Source of the DNA: Chromobacterium haemolyticum
Lineage (GTDB): Bacteria > Pseudomonadota > Gammaproteobacteria > Burkholderiales > Chromobacteriaceae
Length of the DNA stretch: 64,000 nucleotides
Direction: 5' to 3'
NCBI RefSeq assembly: GCF_002081825.1
Contig: NZ_MUKU01000015.1
Location: 53,171-117,170 of the forward strand
Shown here: piece by piece, positions 1-15,900 of the stretch
Position numbering within the stretch: the stretch's first letter is position 1
Layout of the letters: each line of letters starts with the position of its first letter
Notes under the pieces: model-generated
The model's input: the letters and a program-made list of their open reading frames with translations, nothing else
What the model was told of the DNA's origin: nothing
Database searches by the model: none
Program-made: the position numbers and the translations under genes

Positions 1-176
1 ATTTAAGGTCCTCGCGCTCGTTGCGGCATTCGTCGCGGCTGAGAGCGTGACCGGGCGACGGCGCAAGTCGGCCCAGCGAGGGGGAAGCGACGACTCGATT
101 TAGGCCGTACGGGCTTGTTTCGATGGGCGCTCGCCCCGTCTTTCCGGAGCAGTTGTCGATACATGGAGGTCAGGCA
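1..176. other. Region upstream of depA, no gene seen
   Basis: This is the left edge of the window and the 5' flank of depA. I see no convincing coding frame, terminator or promoter with a clear -35/-10 pair. An ATG at 123 is in frame with depA but has no ribosome binding site, so I treat 123-176 as leader. The cluster promoter may lie here or beyond the window edge. Confidence 0.5.
165..170 (+). promoter_or_regulatory. Ribosome binding site that sets the depA start
   Basis: GGAGGT lies six bases before the ATG at 177. The in-frame ATG at 123 has nothing comparable, so this site decides the start of depA. Confidence 0.75.
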
Positions 177-3100
177 ATGTATTCCTCATCCGAGGTCGCA
201 TCGCGGCGGAAATCCGCCGCTGACAAGTTCGGAGTTCATCATGCTTTTCCGCATCGCGAAGCGCTGAGCATCGCCCGGCAGTTGCTGTGGCGGGCGGAGG
301 CGAGTCCCGATCGCCTCGCCTACGCGTCGGCCGATCCGGTGAAAAACGTCGCGCTGAGCTATGCGGCGCTGTGCGAACGGGCATCCGGCATCGCCGCGCG
401 TCTGGCGCAAGCGACCGAGACAGGCGATCGCGTGATGCTGGTCTATCAGGAACCTCTCGATTTCCTTCCGGCCTTCTTCGGCTGCTGCCTGGCCGGCGTG
501 ATTCCCGTGCCGGTGGCGCCCCGTCACGGCCGGGACACGATGCTTGCGATCGCAGAGGACTGCGGCGCGGTCATCGCGCTGACGGCCGAGGCGCGCGACG
601 CCTTGCCTGGCCTGCGCTGGATGCGCACGGACGAGACAGAGGGCGCCGCGCCTTTCCTGCGCGCCGCGGACGAAGGCAGTCCGGTTTTGCTGCAGTACAC
701 CTCGGGCTCTACGCGTACGCCGCAGGGCGTCGTGGTCACGCAGACCGGGCTGTGGGCGACGATAGACGATCTTGATCGTGGCGCGATGCACGACGCGGAC
801 AGCGTGATGATCAGCTGGCTGCCGTACTTTCACGACATGGGTCTGGTGTACGGCATTCTCACCCCCTTGCAATGCGGTTTTCCCGCCTATTTGATGGCGC
901 CGGAGAAATTCGTCGCCCAGCCCATGTCCTGGTTGCGCGCCATAGAGGCGAGGCGGGGCACCCACACCGCCGCGCCGAATTTCGCTTATGCCTTGTGCGC
1001 GGACCGCGCGGCGGATCTCGCGCCCGGGACCGATCTGTCGTCGCTGCGTTACGCGCTGAACGGCGCGGAACCCGTGCGCTGCGACACGGTGCGCCGCTTC
1101 GAGGCGGCCTTCGCGCCGTTTGGACTGAAGCCGTCCGTGGTGGCGCCGGGCTACGGCCTGGCCGAGGCCACGCTGAAAGTGACCGCCGGCCGATGCGGCG
1201 AGGGCACGCGGGGCGTGCGCTTCGGGCGAGACGCGCTGGCGCGAGGCAGGGTGTCGCCGGAGGCGGACGGGGTTGAATTGGCGGCCTGCGGCTCGAGTCT
1301 GATCGATACGCGTGTCCGGATTGTCGATCCGGAGACGAGGGAGCCGTGCGCGGCGGATGTCGTCGGCGAAATCTGGGTGGCGGGAAGCACGGTTGCCGAC
1401 AGCTACTGGCGCCGCCCTGAGGAGTCGCGCGAGATCTTCGGCGCGAGGCTGGCCGATGACGACGGCGCCTGGTTGCGAACTGGCGATCTTGGTTTTCTGT
1501 ACGACGGCGATCTGTTCGTAACCAGCCGGCTGAAGGATTTGATCATCGTCGGCGGGCGGAATTTTTACAGCCACGATCTCGAAGACACCGTGTCGGCCTG
1601 CCACCCGTCCATTCGAATGGGGCGCGTATTCGCCGCCGCTGTCGACGGTGAGGAGGGCGAAGGAGTTTTGATCGGCGCGGAGGTGCGCGGCGGCTGCGAG
1701 GAGGAGGATGCCCGCGAGATCCTGTCGGTGATTCGCGCGGCGCTTGCGCGGGAACACGGCGTGGCGCCGGCGCGCGTCGCGCTGCTGCGGCGCGGCAGCA
1801 TTCTGCGTACGTCCAGCGGCAAAACCCGGCGCAGCGCCACCCGCGACGCGCTGCTGCGCGGCGAGCTGAGCATCGTCGCCGACGACGCGGCCGACGCGGC
1901 CGACGACGCGATTCTCGCCGAGATCTCGAGTTTTGTGCCCGGCGCGGCGGCGGCACCCGACGCCAGGCTGATTGATCTGGGGCTGGATTCGTTGTCGGCC
2001 GCGCGGCTTGCCTCCATGGCGCGGGCGCGTCACGGCGTGGAATTGTCGTTCGCGACCCTGTTCGCGCTCTCGGCCGAGCAACTGAGGCGCGAGATCGCCG
2101 CCGCCGGAGCCCAGTTTGCCGGGGCCGCCGCGCCCGTTTCGGTTCGGGGCTACGCGGCGGGTGAGCCGTTCGAGCTGTCCGAGATGCAGCAAGCTTATTG
2201 GATAGGCCAGCAGGGCGGCGTGCCGCTGGGCAGTGTGTCGCCGCACATCCGAGTGGACTTCGAGATCGACGCCGCGCGCGCGCCGGAACTGGGCCGGCGT
2301 CTAGCGAGCCTGGTCGCGCGCCATCCGTCTTTGCGGATGACGGTGGGCGCCGACGGGCGCGGGGTGTTCGACGCGCTCGCTTACGATCCTTTGCTGCCGC
2401 CGCAGGATTTGCGCGGACTCGATGCGGCGGAGGCCGCCGAACGTCTGGAGGCGACGCGCGCGAGCCTGGCCGAGCGTGACGGACCGCCCGTGGTCGCGGC
2501 GGTGACCCGTCTGACGGACAGCACGGCCATCCTGCACATGCGGCTCAGCTTGTTGGCTGGAGATCTGCGCAGTTTTCTGCAACTGATGGCCGAACTGGCG
2601 CACGGAGCGACCGGCGATGTTCCCGCGCAACTCATTACGCCGATGACGCAGGCGATGCCGACCGGCGAGCAGCGCGAGGCTTGCTTGCGTCGGGTGGAAG
2701 CCATCGTGCCCGCGCCTGAATTGCCGATGAAAATGGCGCTGGCCGACGTGGCCGAACCGCGCTTCGCCGACCGCCGCCGTGAATTGCCCGCCGCCCTGTC
2801 CGCCGCCTTGGCGGCGCGCGCGCAGGGGCTTGGGATCACGCTGACTTCGCTGTGCATCGCCGCCTTCGCCGACACCTTGCGGCTGTGGACGGCGGCGCAC
2901 GCGTTCACGCTCAATGTGACCTGCAACACGCGGGCGGAGCAGGCCGGGCAGGCGATAGGCGATTACACCAGCAACGCCTTGCTGTCGCTGAGCGAGCGCC
3001 ATGAGTCGTTTGCCGCGTTCGCGCAGGAGGTGCAGCGGCAAGTGTGGGCGGATCTGGACGCTCCTTGGTGCTCTGGGGTGTCTATCCTGCGCGAGTTGAG

Positions 3101-4915
3101 CCGCCGCAACGGCGCGCCCGTATTGATGCCGGTGGTGCTGACCAGCTTGTTGTCCGGCGACCCGGCGGACGATCTGGCCATTCTGGACGGCATCGGCCGC
3201 GTGGTCGATATGGCCAACCCGACGCCGCAGGTGTCCTTGCACGCGGTTCTCGGCCGTCGCGGCGATAGGCTGCTGGTGATGTGGGAGTTCGTCGCCCAGT
3301 TGTTCCCCGAGGGCATGATAGACGCGATGTTCGACGCCTTCCTCGGCGCGCTGGAAACGATGGCGACCGAAGCCGCTGCCCTTGAGCGGCCGACGGTGGC
3401 CCGGCTCGCGCCGCAGCAGGCGGCGCGGCGAGAGGCCGTCAACGCCACCGAGGCGGAGCGCGCGCCGCGCCGGCTGGAAACGCCCATCGTCCGGCAGGCG
3501 CGGACCGCGCCGGAGACCGTCGCGGTCAGGCAGGGCGCGGCGACGCTGAGCTACGGCGAGCTGCTGCGCCAGGCGGAGGACATCGCCGGCGCGCTGCGGC
3601 AAAACGGCGTGGCCCGCGGCGACGTGGTGGCGGCCATCGTCGCGCCGGGGCCGCGGGCGGTGGCGGCGCTGCTGGGCATCGTGATGGCGGGCGCGGTCTA
3701 CCTGCCGATAGAACCGTCTTGGCCGGCCGCGCGCATCGAGGAGCTGCTCGGCGAAGCCGGCGCCCGCCACGCGGTGGTGAGCGAGGGCGGCTGGACGCTG
3801 CCGGTGCAAGCGTTGCGTCTTGATTTGCCTCTGCCGCGCGGCGACGCGGGTCCGGCCCCGGACCTTGAGGCCGGGGACGCGGCCTACGTGATTTTCACTT
3901 CCGGTTCTACTGGGCGGCCGAAGGGGGTGTTGATTGCGCACGAGGCCGCGGCGAACACGATAGACGACATCAACGAGCGTTTCGCCGTCGGCCCGGCGGA
4001 TCGCACGCTGTGCGTGTCCTCGCTGGCTTTCGACTTATCGGTCTACGACATCTTCGGTCTGCTCGCGGTTGGCGGCGAGGTGGTTTTCCCCGAGCGGGCT
4101 CGGGACCCCGACGCGATGGCCCAGGCGCTCTGCGACGGCGGGGTCACCATCTGGAATTCCGTGCCGGCCGTGCTGGAACTGATGCTGGAAGTGTCCGCGC
4201 CGCGTTCGCCGCATCTGCGCCTGGCGCTGATGAGCGGCGACTGGATCGCGCCCGGCCTGGCCGGGAGGCTGCGCGACGCGTTTCCGGCGTTGCAGCCCAT
4301 CAGCCTGGGTGGGGCGACGGAGGTGTCGATCTGGTCGGTGGTGCATCCGATCGCTCCCGAGGACGCGGCGCTGGCGTCGATTCCCTATGGCCGGCCGCTG
4401 TCCAACCAGCAATGCTTCGTGCGCGCGCCCGACGGTCGGGAGCGGCCGGACGGCGTGGTGGGCGAACTGCTGCTGGGCGGTCGCGGCCTCGCGCTCGCCT
4501 ATCTGGGCAACGAGGCGGAAACCAAGCGTCGTTTCTTCATCGACGCCGAGGGCCGCAGGCTCTACCGCACCGGCGATCTTGCGCGCCGGCGAAGCCCGCC
4601 GCCGCCGCGCGGCGCGACGATTCGCTGGAGGCGACGATGCTGGCCGCCTTCGCCGAGGTGGTCGGCGTCGAGATAGACCCGCAGCAGGGTTTCTTCGACG
4701 CGGGGGCCACGTCGATGCACGTGGTGCGGCTGCGCGCGCTGTTGGCGTCGCGCGGCGTCGCGGTTCCCCCGCTGGTCGATTTCTTTTCGCTAGCCACGAT
4801 ACGGGCGCTCGCCGAGCGCGCCGATTCGGGCGACGCGGACCTTTCCCCAATGATTGACGTCGACGGCGCGCGCGCCTATCGACAGCGCGTACGCGCACGC
4901 AAGGAGGCTTTGTAA
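177..4915 (+). pseudogene. depA: depA, frame-broken NRPS loading protein: FAAL-ACP-Cy-like C-A(Cys)-PCP
   Basis: DepA starts FK228 assembly by activating cysteine, the source of the mercapto end of the 3-hydroxy-7-mercapto-4-heptenoate arm. Approximate domains from the ATG at 177: fatty acyl-AMP ligase 20-560 (motif YTSGSTRTPQG); ACP 565-640 (LGLDSL); a cyclization-type condensation domain 665-1075 (opens LSEMQQAYW); adenylation domain 1090-1471. The adenylation pocket residues read D-L-Y-N-L-S-L-I-W, the classic Cys code. After motif A7 (YRTGDLA, about 4560-4590) the frame runs to a stop at 4676. The PCP (ATSM, about 4628-4830) is in another frame that ends at 4915. Motifs A8 to A10, about 100 residues including the catalytic Lys loop, are missing. 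GCGCGCCGGC at the join looks like repeat-mediated loss or an assembly collapse. The role of the FAAL and ACP in starter loading is not clear from the sequence. The stop overlaps the depB start by one base (TAATG). Confidence 0.88.
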
Positions 4916-7900
4916 TGACTCATTCAACACCCGTGGACGCCGTAGCGATCATCGGCGCCAGTTGCCGTTTGCCCGGCGTCAGCACCCTGGAACAGTTCTG
5001 GTCGATGATAGCCGACGGCCGGGTCGCGATCGAACGCTTCGGCGCGGACGCGGCGCGCCGCGAGGGCGTGCCGGAGACGGTGCTGGCCCAGCCCGGCTTC
5101 GTCGGCGCCGGCGGTCCGCTGGACGGTGTCGACCAGTTTGACGCCGCCTATTTCGGCATTCCGCCGTCGCAGGCGGCGGCGATGGACCCGCAGCAGCGGA
5201 TTTTCCTGGAATGCGTGCACGAGGCGCTGGAGCGCGCCGGTCACGGCGCGGCGCGCGGCGCGCGCGTCGGCGTCTGGGCCGGTTCGGCCAGCGTGGATTA
5301 TCTCGTCGACCATGTGCGCGACCGGCTGGACCGCGCGTCGCCCAACCGCTATCTGCAGCAATGGGTGGGCGTGGACAAGGACTATCTGGCCACCCAGGTT
5401 GCGTACCGGCTCGACTTCGGCGGCCCGGCCATCAGCTTGCAGACCGCGTGTTCGACTTCGCTCGTCGCCGTGGTCCAGGCGATGCAGGGGCTGTTGAGCT
5501 TCCAATGCGATTTCGCGGTGGCGGGCGGGGTCAGCGTCGCTTTGCCGCAGCGGCAGGGATATGTGTACGAGGAGGGCAGCATCTTGTCCGCGAACGGTGC
5601 CTGCCGTCCGTTCACCACGGACAGCAGCGGCACGGTCTTCGGCAACGGCGCCGGCGTGGTGGTGCTGCGCCGCCTGGAGGACGCACTGGCCGACGGCGAT
5701 CCCATCATGGCGGTGATTCGCGGCGGGGCGGTCAACAACGACGGCGCGGCCAAGGTGGGTTTCACCGCGCCCGGCGGGCGAGGACAGCAGGAGGTGATCC
5801 GCCAGGCGCTGGCGTTCAGCGAGGTGGACGGCGCGTCGATCGGCTATGTCGAGACGCACGGCACGGGCACGGCGATCGGAGACGAGGTCGAATTGGCGGC
5901 GCTGGGCGTGGCTTTGGGCGAGCGCTCCGGCGCGCGCTGCGCGCTAGGCACGCTGAAGGCGAACGTCGGGCATTTGAACGCGGCGGCGGGCGCTTGCGGG
6001 CTGATCAAGGCCGCGCTGGCGGTGGAGCATGGGCGGATTCCGGCCGCCGTCGGCGCGGAGCGCGCGATAGACGCGTTGCGAGGCGACGCCGCGTTTTACC
6101 TGCCGACGGAAACCGCGCGCTGGGACGCGCCGCAGCGGCGCGCGGGGGTCAGCTCCTTCGGCATCGGCGGCACCAACGCCCACGTGATCATAGAAGCGGC
6201 GCCGCCGCGCGCGCCGCGCACGGCGGACGTCGTGCCGCTCTTGCTGTTGTCGGCGCGCGGCGAAGCCTTGCCCACGCTGTGCGCGGATTACGCGGACTTC
6301 CTCGACGGCCATCCCGAGCTGAGGATAGAGGACGTTTGCTTGACGGCGGCTCTGGGACGGCGTCATTGGGAGAAGCGCGCGGCGTTTCGCGCCGAATCCC
6401 GGGAAGCGCTGATACGCGCGCTGCGCGCCTTCGCCGCCGGCGAGCCGGATGCGGGCGTGATCGCGGCGGAAACGCCGGCGCGCGCGCCGGAAGTCAGCTT
6501 CGCCTTCGGCGGCGCGGGCGATCTGGACGCGGTGCTCGCCCGCGTGCAGCTGTGGCAAGCGAGCGGCGTCGTTCCGGCCAGTGTGTGCGCGACGGGCGAC
6601 GGTGTGTTCGCCGCGGCTTTCGCGGCGGGTGCGCTGAGCCTTGATGATGCGCGGCAGCGCCGCGCGGAGCGCGTCGTCGCGCCGTCCTTGTTGTGGATCA
6701 GCGCGGCCTCGGGCCTGCCGCTGGACAGTGAGGAGGCGGTACGGGAAGAACTGGCGCGCGCGGGGATGGCGCTTAGCGCCGCCGACGCCGCCGAGGCGCT
6801 GGAGGCCGCCGGCGCGGAACGGGTGTTGGACTTCGGCGACACGGCGTTGGGCACGGGCGCCGGCATGGCGTCGCTGGATCCTGCCTCTCCGGACGCGCTG
6901 GCGCGGCTGTGGACTGCGGGCGTGGCCTTGGATCTCGCGCAGCACTACCGCGACGGCAACCGGGTGGCGTTGCCGACTTATCCCTTCCAGCGCCAGCGTC
7001 ACTGGATAGACCGCGCGCCGCGTTTCCTGGCGGCGGGCGCGAGGCCCTTCCTCGGACGGCGCACCGACGCGCCCGCCTTGGACGCGACCATCTTCGACGC
7101 GGAGTGGAGCGTGGCCGTCTTGCCCTTCCTGCAAGACCATGTGATCTACGACAAGGTGGTGGTGTCCGGCGCGGCGCTGGCGGTGATGATCGCCGACGGT
7201 GCGCGCGAGCTGACTGGATCGGACGCCTGCGTGCTGAGCGATTTGCGTTTCCCTGCCGCCTTGGTGATTCCGCCGGACGCGGCGCGCAAAGTCCAGTTGC
7301 AGCTGGTGCGCGACGGCGACGGCTTCGAAGCCACGGTCTTGACGCTGGAGTCCGCCGACGTCCACGCGACGGCCAGGGTGGACGCCGGCGAGGCGCCGGG
7401 CGCCGCGCCAGCGGAGCCGGTGCGCGGAGAAGCGATCTCCACCGAGCTGATGGATAGCTGGCTGCGCGCGCGCAGCGTGGTGATGGGGCCGACCTTCCGG
7501 CGCTTGTCGGACATCGTCGTCGGGGACGGCGACGCGTCTTGCGATATGCGGGCCGACGCCGACGACGCGGGTTGGTTGTTGCATCCCGGGATTCTGGATT
7601 CGGTGTTGCAGCTGGTGGCGGCCGCCGCGCGGCCCGAGGGCAGCAAGGCTTTTGTGCCGACGCGCATCGCGCGGCTGGCGCTGCACGGGCGGACCGGCGC
7701 CGGGATGCGCTGTCACGCGTCGGCCGAGCGGGGGCAGGCCAGTCTGTTAGACGCCGGCAAGGTGCTGCTCGAAATGACCGGTCTGGAGTCGCGCGAGGTG
7801 ACCCGCAATGAATTGCTGCGCGTCGAACCGCTGCGCGAGGGCTATGCGGTGGAATGGCGCGACGCGGCGGGCGGGGACGCCGCCGCGCTGCCGCCGTCCA

Positions 7901-9504
7901 TCGCCATCCTGAGCGGAGCGGGGGATACGGCGGCAGGGCTGGCGGCGATGCTGCGCGACGAAGGCAAGGAGGCCGTCGTGGTGGCGGCGGTGAACGATAT
8001 TCCCTTCGACAAGGCGGGCCTGATCGTCGATTGCCGCGGACTGGAGGCGCGCGGCGACGCGCCGGCACCGGCGGTTTACGCCGGGGCGCTGGAACTGTTC
8101 GCCACGGCCGCGCGGCGCGAGCGGCCTTGCCGCATCGCCTTGACGCTGGCGCCGGACGCGCCGGCCTCGGCGCCGCTGCAGGCGCTGTCGCGCGCGGTGG
8201 CGATGGAAACGCCACATCTGCAGACGCTGGCGCTGCACGCGGGCGACGCGCGGGCGATCCGCCGCGGCCTGGATTACTTCGAGCGCGAGACCGAAGTCGC
8301 GGTCAAGGGCGAGGCGGTCACCGCGCCGCGCTTCGAGGAACGCGCGCTGCCGCTTCGGGCCGATCTCGCGCTCTCGGCCGACGCCACTTGACTGATCACG
8401 GGGGGGCTGGGCGAACTCGGCCTGCGCGTCGCGGGCTGGCTGGCTGGCCGCGCTGCGCCGCGACGGCGTGGAGGTGAAGGTGTGGCAGGCGGATGTGGCG
8501 GTGGAGGCGGACGTCGACGCGTTGCTGGCCGAGATCGACGCGACCATGCCGCCGCTGCGCGGCATCTGCCATCTGGCGGGCGTGGTGGAGGACTGCCTGG
8601 TCGGCGACGTCACGCTGGCGTCGCTGGCCGCCACTCTGGCCGGCAAGGCCCGCGGCGCCTGGCTGCTGCATGAGCGCACCCTGGCTTACCCGCTGGAACA
8701 CTTTGTGCTGTTCTCCTCCGCCGCCGCCGCCTTCGGCGCGCCGGGGCAATCCACCTATGCGATGGCGAACGCCTACCTCGACGCGCTGGCGGCGCGCCGC
8801 CGCGAGCAGGGGCTGCCCGCGCTGTCCATCGCCTGGGGACCGTGGCAGGACGTCGGCATGCTGGCCCGCTCCAGCGCCAACGCCAAGCGGCGTCTCGCGC
8901 AGCTGGGCATCGGCCAGATCGAGGCCGAATGCGGCCGCGCCACTTTCGAGATCGCGCTGGGGGCGGATCTACCAGCCCATCTCGTGCTGCTGCCCATCGA
9001 TTGGGGGCGCTTGATCGAACAATGGCCGCCGCATGTGCCGGCCAGCCGCTTCGCCGGCATCGCCACCGCGCAGCCGGGCGCGGGCTCCACTTCCTCGGTC
9101 AGCGAACTGCTGGCGTTGCCCGCGGACGAACGGCGACACCGCTTGTTCCAACTGCTGGCGGAGGACGCGGCCTTGGTGACGGGCACGCCGCTGGCCTCGC
9201 TGGACCCCGAGCGCTCCTTGTTCGACTACGACCTGGATTCCTTGCTGATCACCGATCTGCGCGTACTGCTGGAAAAGCGTTTCGGCCGCGCCATCCCGAC
9301 CACGGTGATTTTCTCGAATCCGACCATAGCCGCGCTGGCGGACCATCTGACGCAGACGGTATTCGGCATGGCCGAGGCGGAGGCGACAGCCGCCGCGCCC
9401 GCCGCCGAGATCGACGCGCCGACGGACGCCGCTCCGCTGTCGCAGGAGGAGATCGTGGAAATGCTGTCCGCGAAACTGAATGAACTGAATAGAAAGGGCG
9501 CGCG

Positions 9505-9508
<4 letters not shown>
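4915..9508 (+). pseudogene. depB: depB, frame-broken AT-less PKS: KS-AT remnant-DH-KR-ACP
   Basis: DepB adds the first malonyl unit and should set the C4-C5 double bond of the FK228 heptenoate arm. The ketosynthase is intact, with the Cys-His-His set at residues 179, 315 and 353. The next 170 or so residues look like an acyltransferase remnant: the nucleophile motif GHSxG is replaced by ATGDG, so malonate must be loaded by a separate enzyme; FabD does this in the No. 968 strain. A dehydratase follows with H-VIYD-KVVVS in place of HxxxGxxxxP, then a ketoreductase and an ACP (DLDSL). The frame stops at a TGA (8389-8391) just before the NADPH motif LITGGLGELG, and about 30 residues after that motif are missing at a GGCTGGCTGGC repeat (about 8425-8450). 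The rest (YAMANAYLD catalytic motif, ACP) is in another frame to 9508. AAGGAGG at 4901-4907 is the ribosome binding site. The C-terminal helix (LSQEEIVEMLSAKLNELN) looks like a docking element for DepC. Confidence 0.88.
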
Positions 9509-12975
<3,467 letters not shown>

Positions 12976-12979
<4 letters not shown>

Positions 12980-15900
12980 CCATGGCACGGCTCATGACTG
13001 ATCTTGCCGACGCGGGCGTTACGCTGCGCCGTCGCGGCGATCAGCTTCAGATACAAGCGCCGCAGGGCGCGCTAGACGAGGCGCTGGTCGCGCGGCTGCG
13101 CGAGGCCAAGGCGGAACTGTTGCGCGTGCTCGACGACGAGGACGCGCGCGCCGCGCCGCTGGCGCCGGCGCAGCCGGGCGAGGCCGGCGACGCGGCGGTC
13201 TTGTCGCCGGGACAGGCTCGTTTGGTTGCGGCGACAAGGCTGGGCGATCCGGCGATGTACAACGAACAGGCGGCGATCGAACTCGCGGACGCGGTGGACG
13301 CGGAGGCTGTGGCCCGCGCCTTCGCGGCGCTCGCGCGCCGGCACGACATCCTGCGCACCGTTTTCAGCGATGGCGAGCCGGTGCGACAGACGGTTTTGCC
13401 CGAGCCGATCGTCACGCTGCAAGCGTGGACGGTGGACGGCGACGACGCCTTGCGCGCGCGCGCCGCCGACTTGGCCCGGCTGCCGTTTGCCGCCGGCGCG
13501 CCGATGTGGCGCGTCGATTTGTTCTCGACGCCTGAGCGCGCCGCCGTGCTGGTGCTGACCATCCATCACGCCATCTTCGACCGCTGGTCGATGAGCGTGC
13601 TGATTCGCGATTTCAGCGCCTATCTCGCGTCGCCGGACGCGGCAGAGGCTTCGGCGTCCGGCCTCAGCTATCGAGATTATTCCGCCTGGCAGCGCCGCTG
13701 GATGGCGTCGCCGGACTACGCGGCGCAACTGGACGACTGGGTGGACGACTTGGCGGAAGTGGACGAGGTGCCGGCGATACGCGGCGACCGCGCGCGTCCG
13801 CCGGCGCTGAGCGGGCGCGGCGGCACCGAGCGCTTCGAGATTCCGGCCGCGTGCATGGACGCGGCCGCCGCGTTCTCCCGCAGCCGCAACACCACACTGT
13901 TCACCACTTTGTTTAGCGCCTTCGCGCTGCTTCAACATCGCTATACCGGCGAAGCGCGCGCGTTGACGCTGACGCCGGCGGCCAACCGGCCTTTCCAGGC
14001 CGCTGAGGAGATCGCCGGCTACTTTGTCAACCTGGTGGCGCTGGCCACCGAGGTGGGCGAGGGCGACAGCTTCGGCGCGCTGGTGGACCGGGCCCGCGAC
14101 GCCAGCGCACGGGCTTTCGCCCGCCAGGGCGTGCCGCTGGACGCCATCGTGGAGCGGCTGCGCGCGCGCGGCGGCCCCCGGCACGAACAGTTCGCGCAGA
14201 CGGTGTTCGCTTTCCAGAACGTCCGCCTGCCGGCGGTGCGCACCGCGAGCGGTGCGGCCGTGCCCTTCGATCTGGACAGCCCGTTCGCGCGCTTCGATCT
14301 CTATCTGTCGATCGAGGGCGACGAGCGAGGCACTTTCGCGGTGTGGCAGTACAACACCGATCTGTACGAAGCGGCCACCATCCGCCAGTTGGGCGAGCAC
14401 TACCTGGCGCTGCTGCGCGCGGCGCTCGCTTCGCCCGACGCGGACGCGCGCGGCTTGCCCATATTATCCGCCGAGGAAGAGGCGCGTCTGCGAGGATGGG
14501 GGCGGCATGAGCTGCCGTATCGCGTCGATGCCTCGATAGACCGGCTGTTTCGCGAGCGCGCGGCGGACCATCCCGGACGCGTCGCGCTGGAACAGGGCGG
14601 CGTGCGTTGGACTTACGCGGAGCTTGATCAGTGGTCGGACCGCGCGGCCGGCGCGCTGCGCGCGGCCGGCGTCGAAGCGGGAGCGGTGGTGGGCGTCGCG
14701 GGCGAGCGCTCGCCGCGGCTGCTAGCCACCTTCCTCGCCGTGCTGAAGGCGGGCGCCGCCTATCTGCCGCTGGACCCGACTTATCCGGCCGCGCGTTTGC
14801 GCGCGATGACGGTGGACGCCGCGCCGGCCTTGATGATCGTCGCCGACGGCTTGGACGCCGGATGGCTCGGCGATTATGCCGGGCCGGTGTTGAGCCTGGC
14901 CGATTGCGAAGCCGGCGCCGCGCGGCCGCTCCTGTCCGAAGCGCGGCGCGCGGAGGCGGAGGGCCTGGCCTATGTGATGTACACCTCGGGGTCCACCGGT
15001 CAGCCCAAGGGCGTGGCGGTGCCGCACCGCGCGGTGGTCCGGCTCGCCGTCGGCGGCGGCTACGCGCGGCTGGACGCGTCGACGGTGATGCTGCAGCAAT
15101 CGCCGCTGGGCTTCGACGCCTCGACCTTCGAAATCTGGGGCTGCTGGCTGAACGGCGGGCGGCTGGTGCTGGCCGAGTCCGGCATGCCCTTCCTGGACGC
15201 GGCGTCGCGCGACGGCGTCACCACGATGTGGTTGACCGCCGACCTGTTCCGCATGGCGGTGGAAGAGGAGCCGGCCGCGCTTGGCGGCCTGCGCGAACTG
15301 CTGACCGGCGGCGACGCGCTGCCGGTGGCCAGCTGCCGGGCTTTTCTCGAGGCCTGCCCCGGCGTTGCGCTGATCAACGGCTACGGCCCGACGGAAAACA
15401 CCACCTTTACTTGCAGCCATCGGGTGACGGCCGGCGACGCGCGGCGCGGCTCGATTCCGATTGGGCGGCCTATCGGCAACACCGAGGTGCGGGTGGTCGA
15501 CGCGGGAGGCCGCCTGGTGCCCGTCGGCGTGCCCGGCGAGCTGTGGGCGGGCGGCGACGGACTCGCGCTAGGCTATCTGGGGCGCGCCGATTTGACGGCG
15601 GAGCGTTTCGTCGCCGCGCCGCCGCCGGACGGCGGACGCTGGTATCGCACTGGCGACCGCGTGCGCTGGCGGCGCGGCTGTACCGGCTGGACGAGGGCTG
15701 GCGCTTGCTGTGGCTGGGGCATCACGCCTCGGTAGACGGGGTGTCGTGGCGGATTCTGCTGGAAGACCTGTGGCGGGCCTACGCGGCGCTGAGCCGGGGC
15801 GAGGCGGCGACATGGCCGGCCAAGACGGTGTCGTACCAGGCATGGTCGCAGCGGCTGTGGGAATGGGCGGAGGCCTTGCCGGAATCGACGCTGCGCTACT

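Noticed and set aside
186..8679. Long minus-strand open frames across depA-depB (some over 500 codons)
   Set aside because: They mirror strongly coding plus-strand frames in very GC-rich DNA; they are rich in Arg, His and Gly and have no recognizable domain or start signal.
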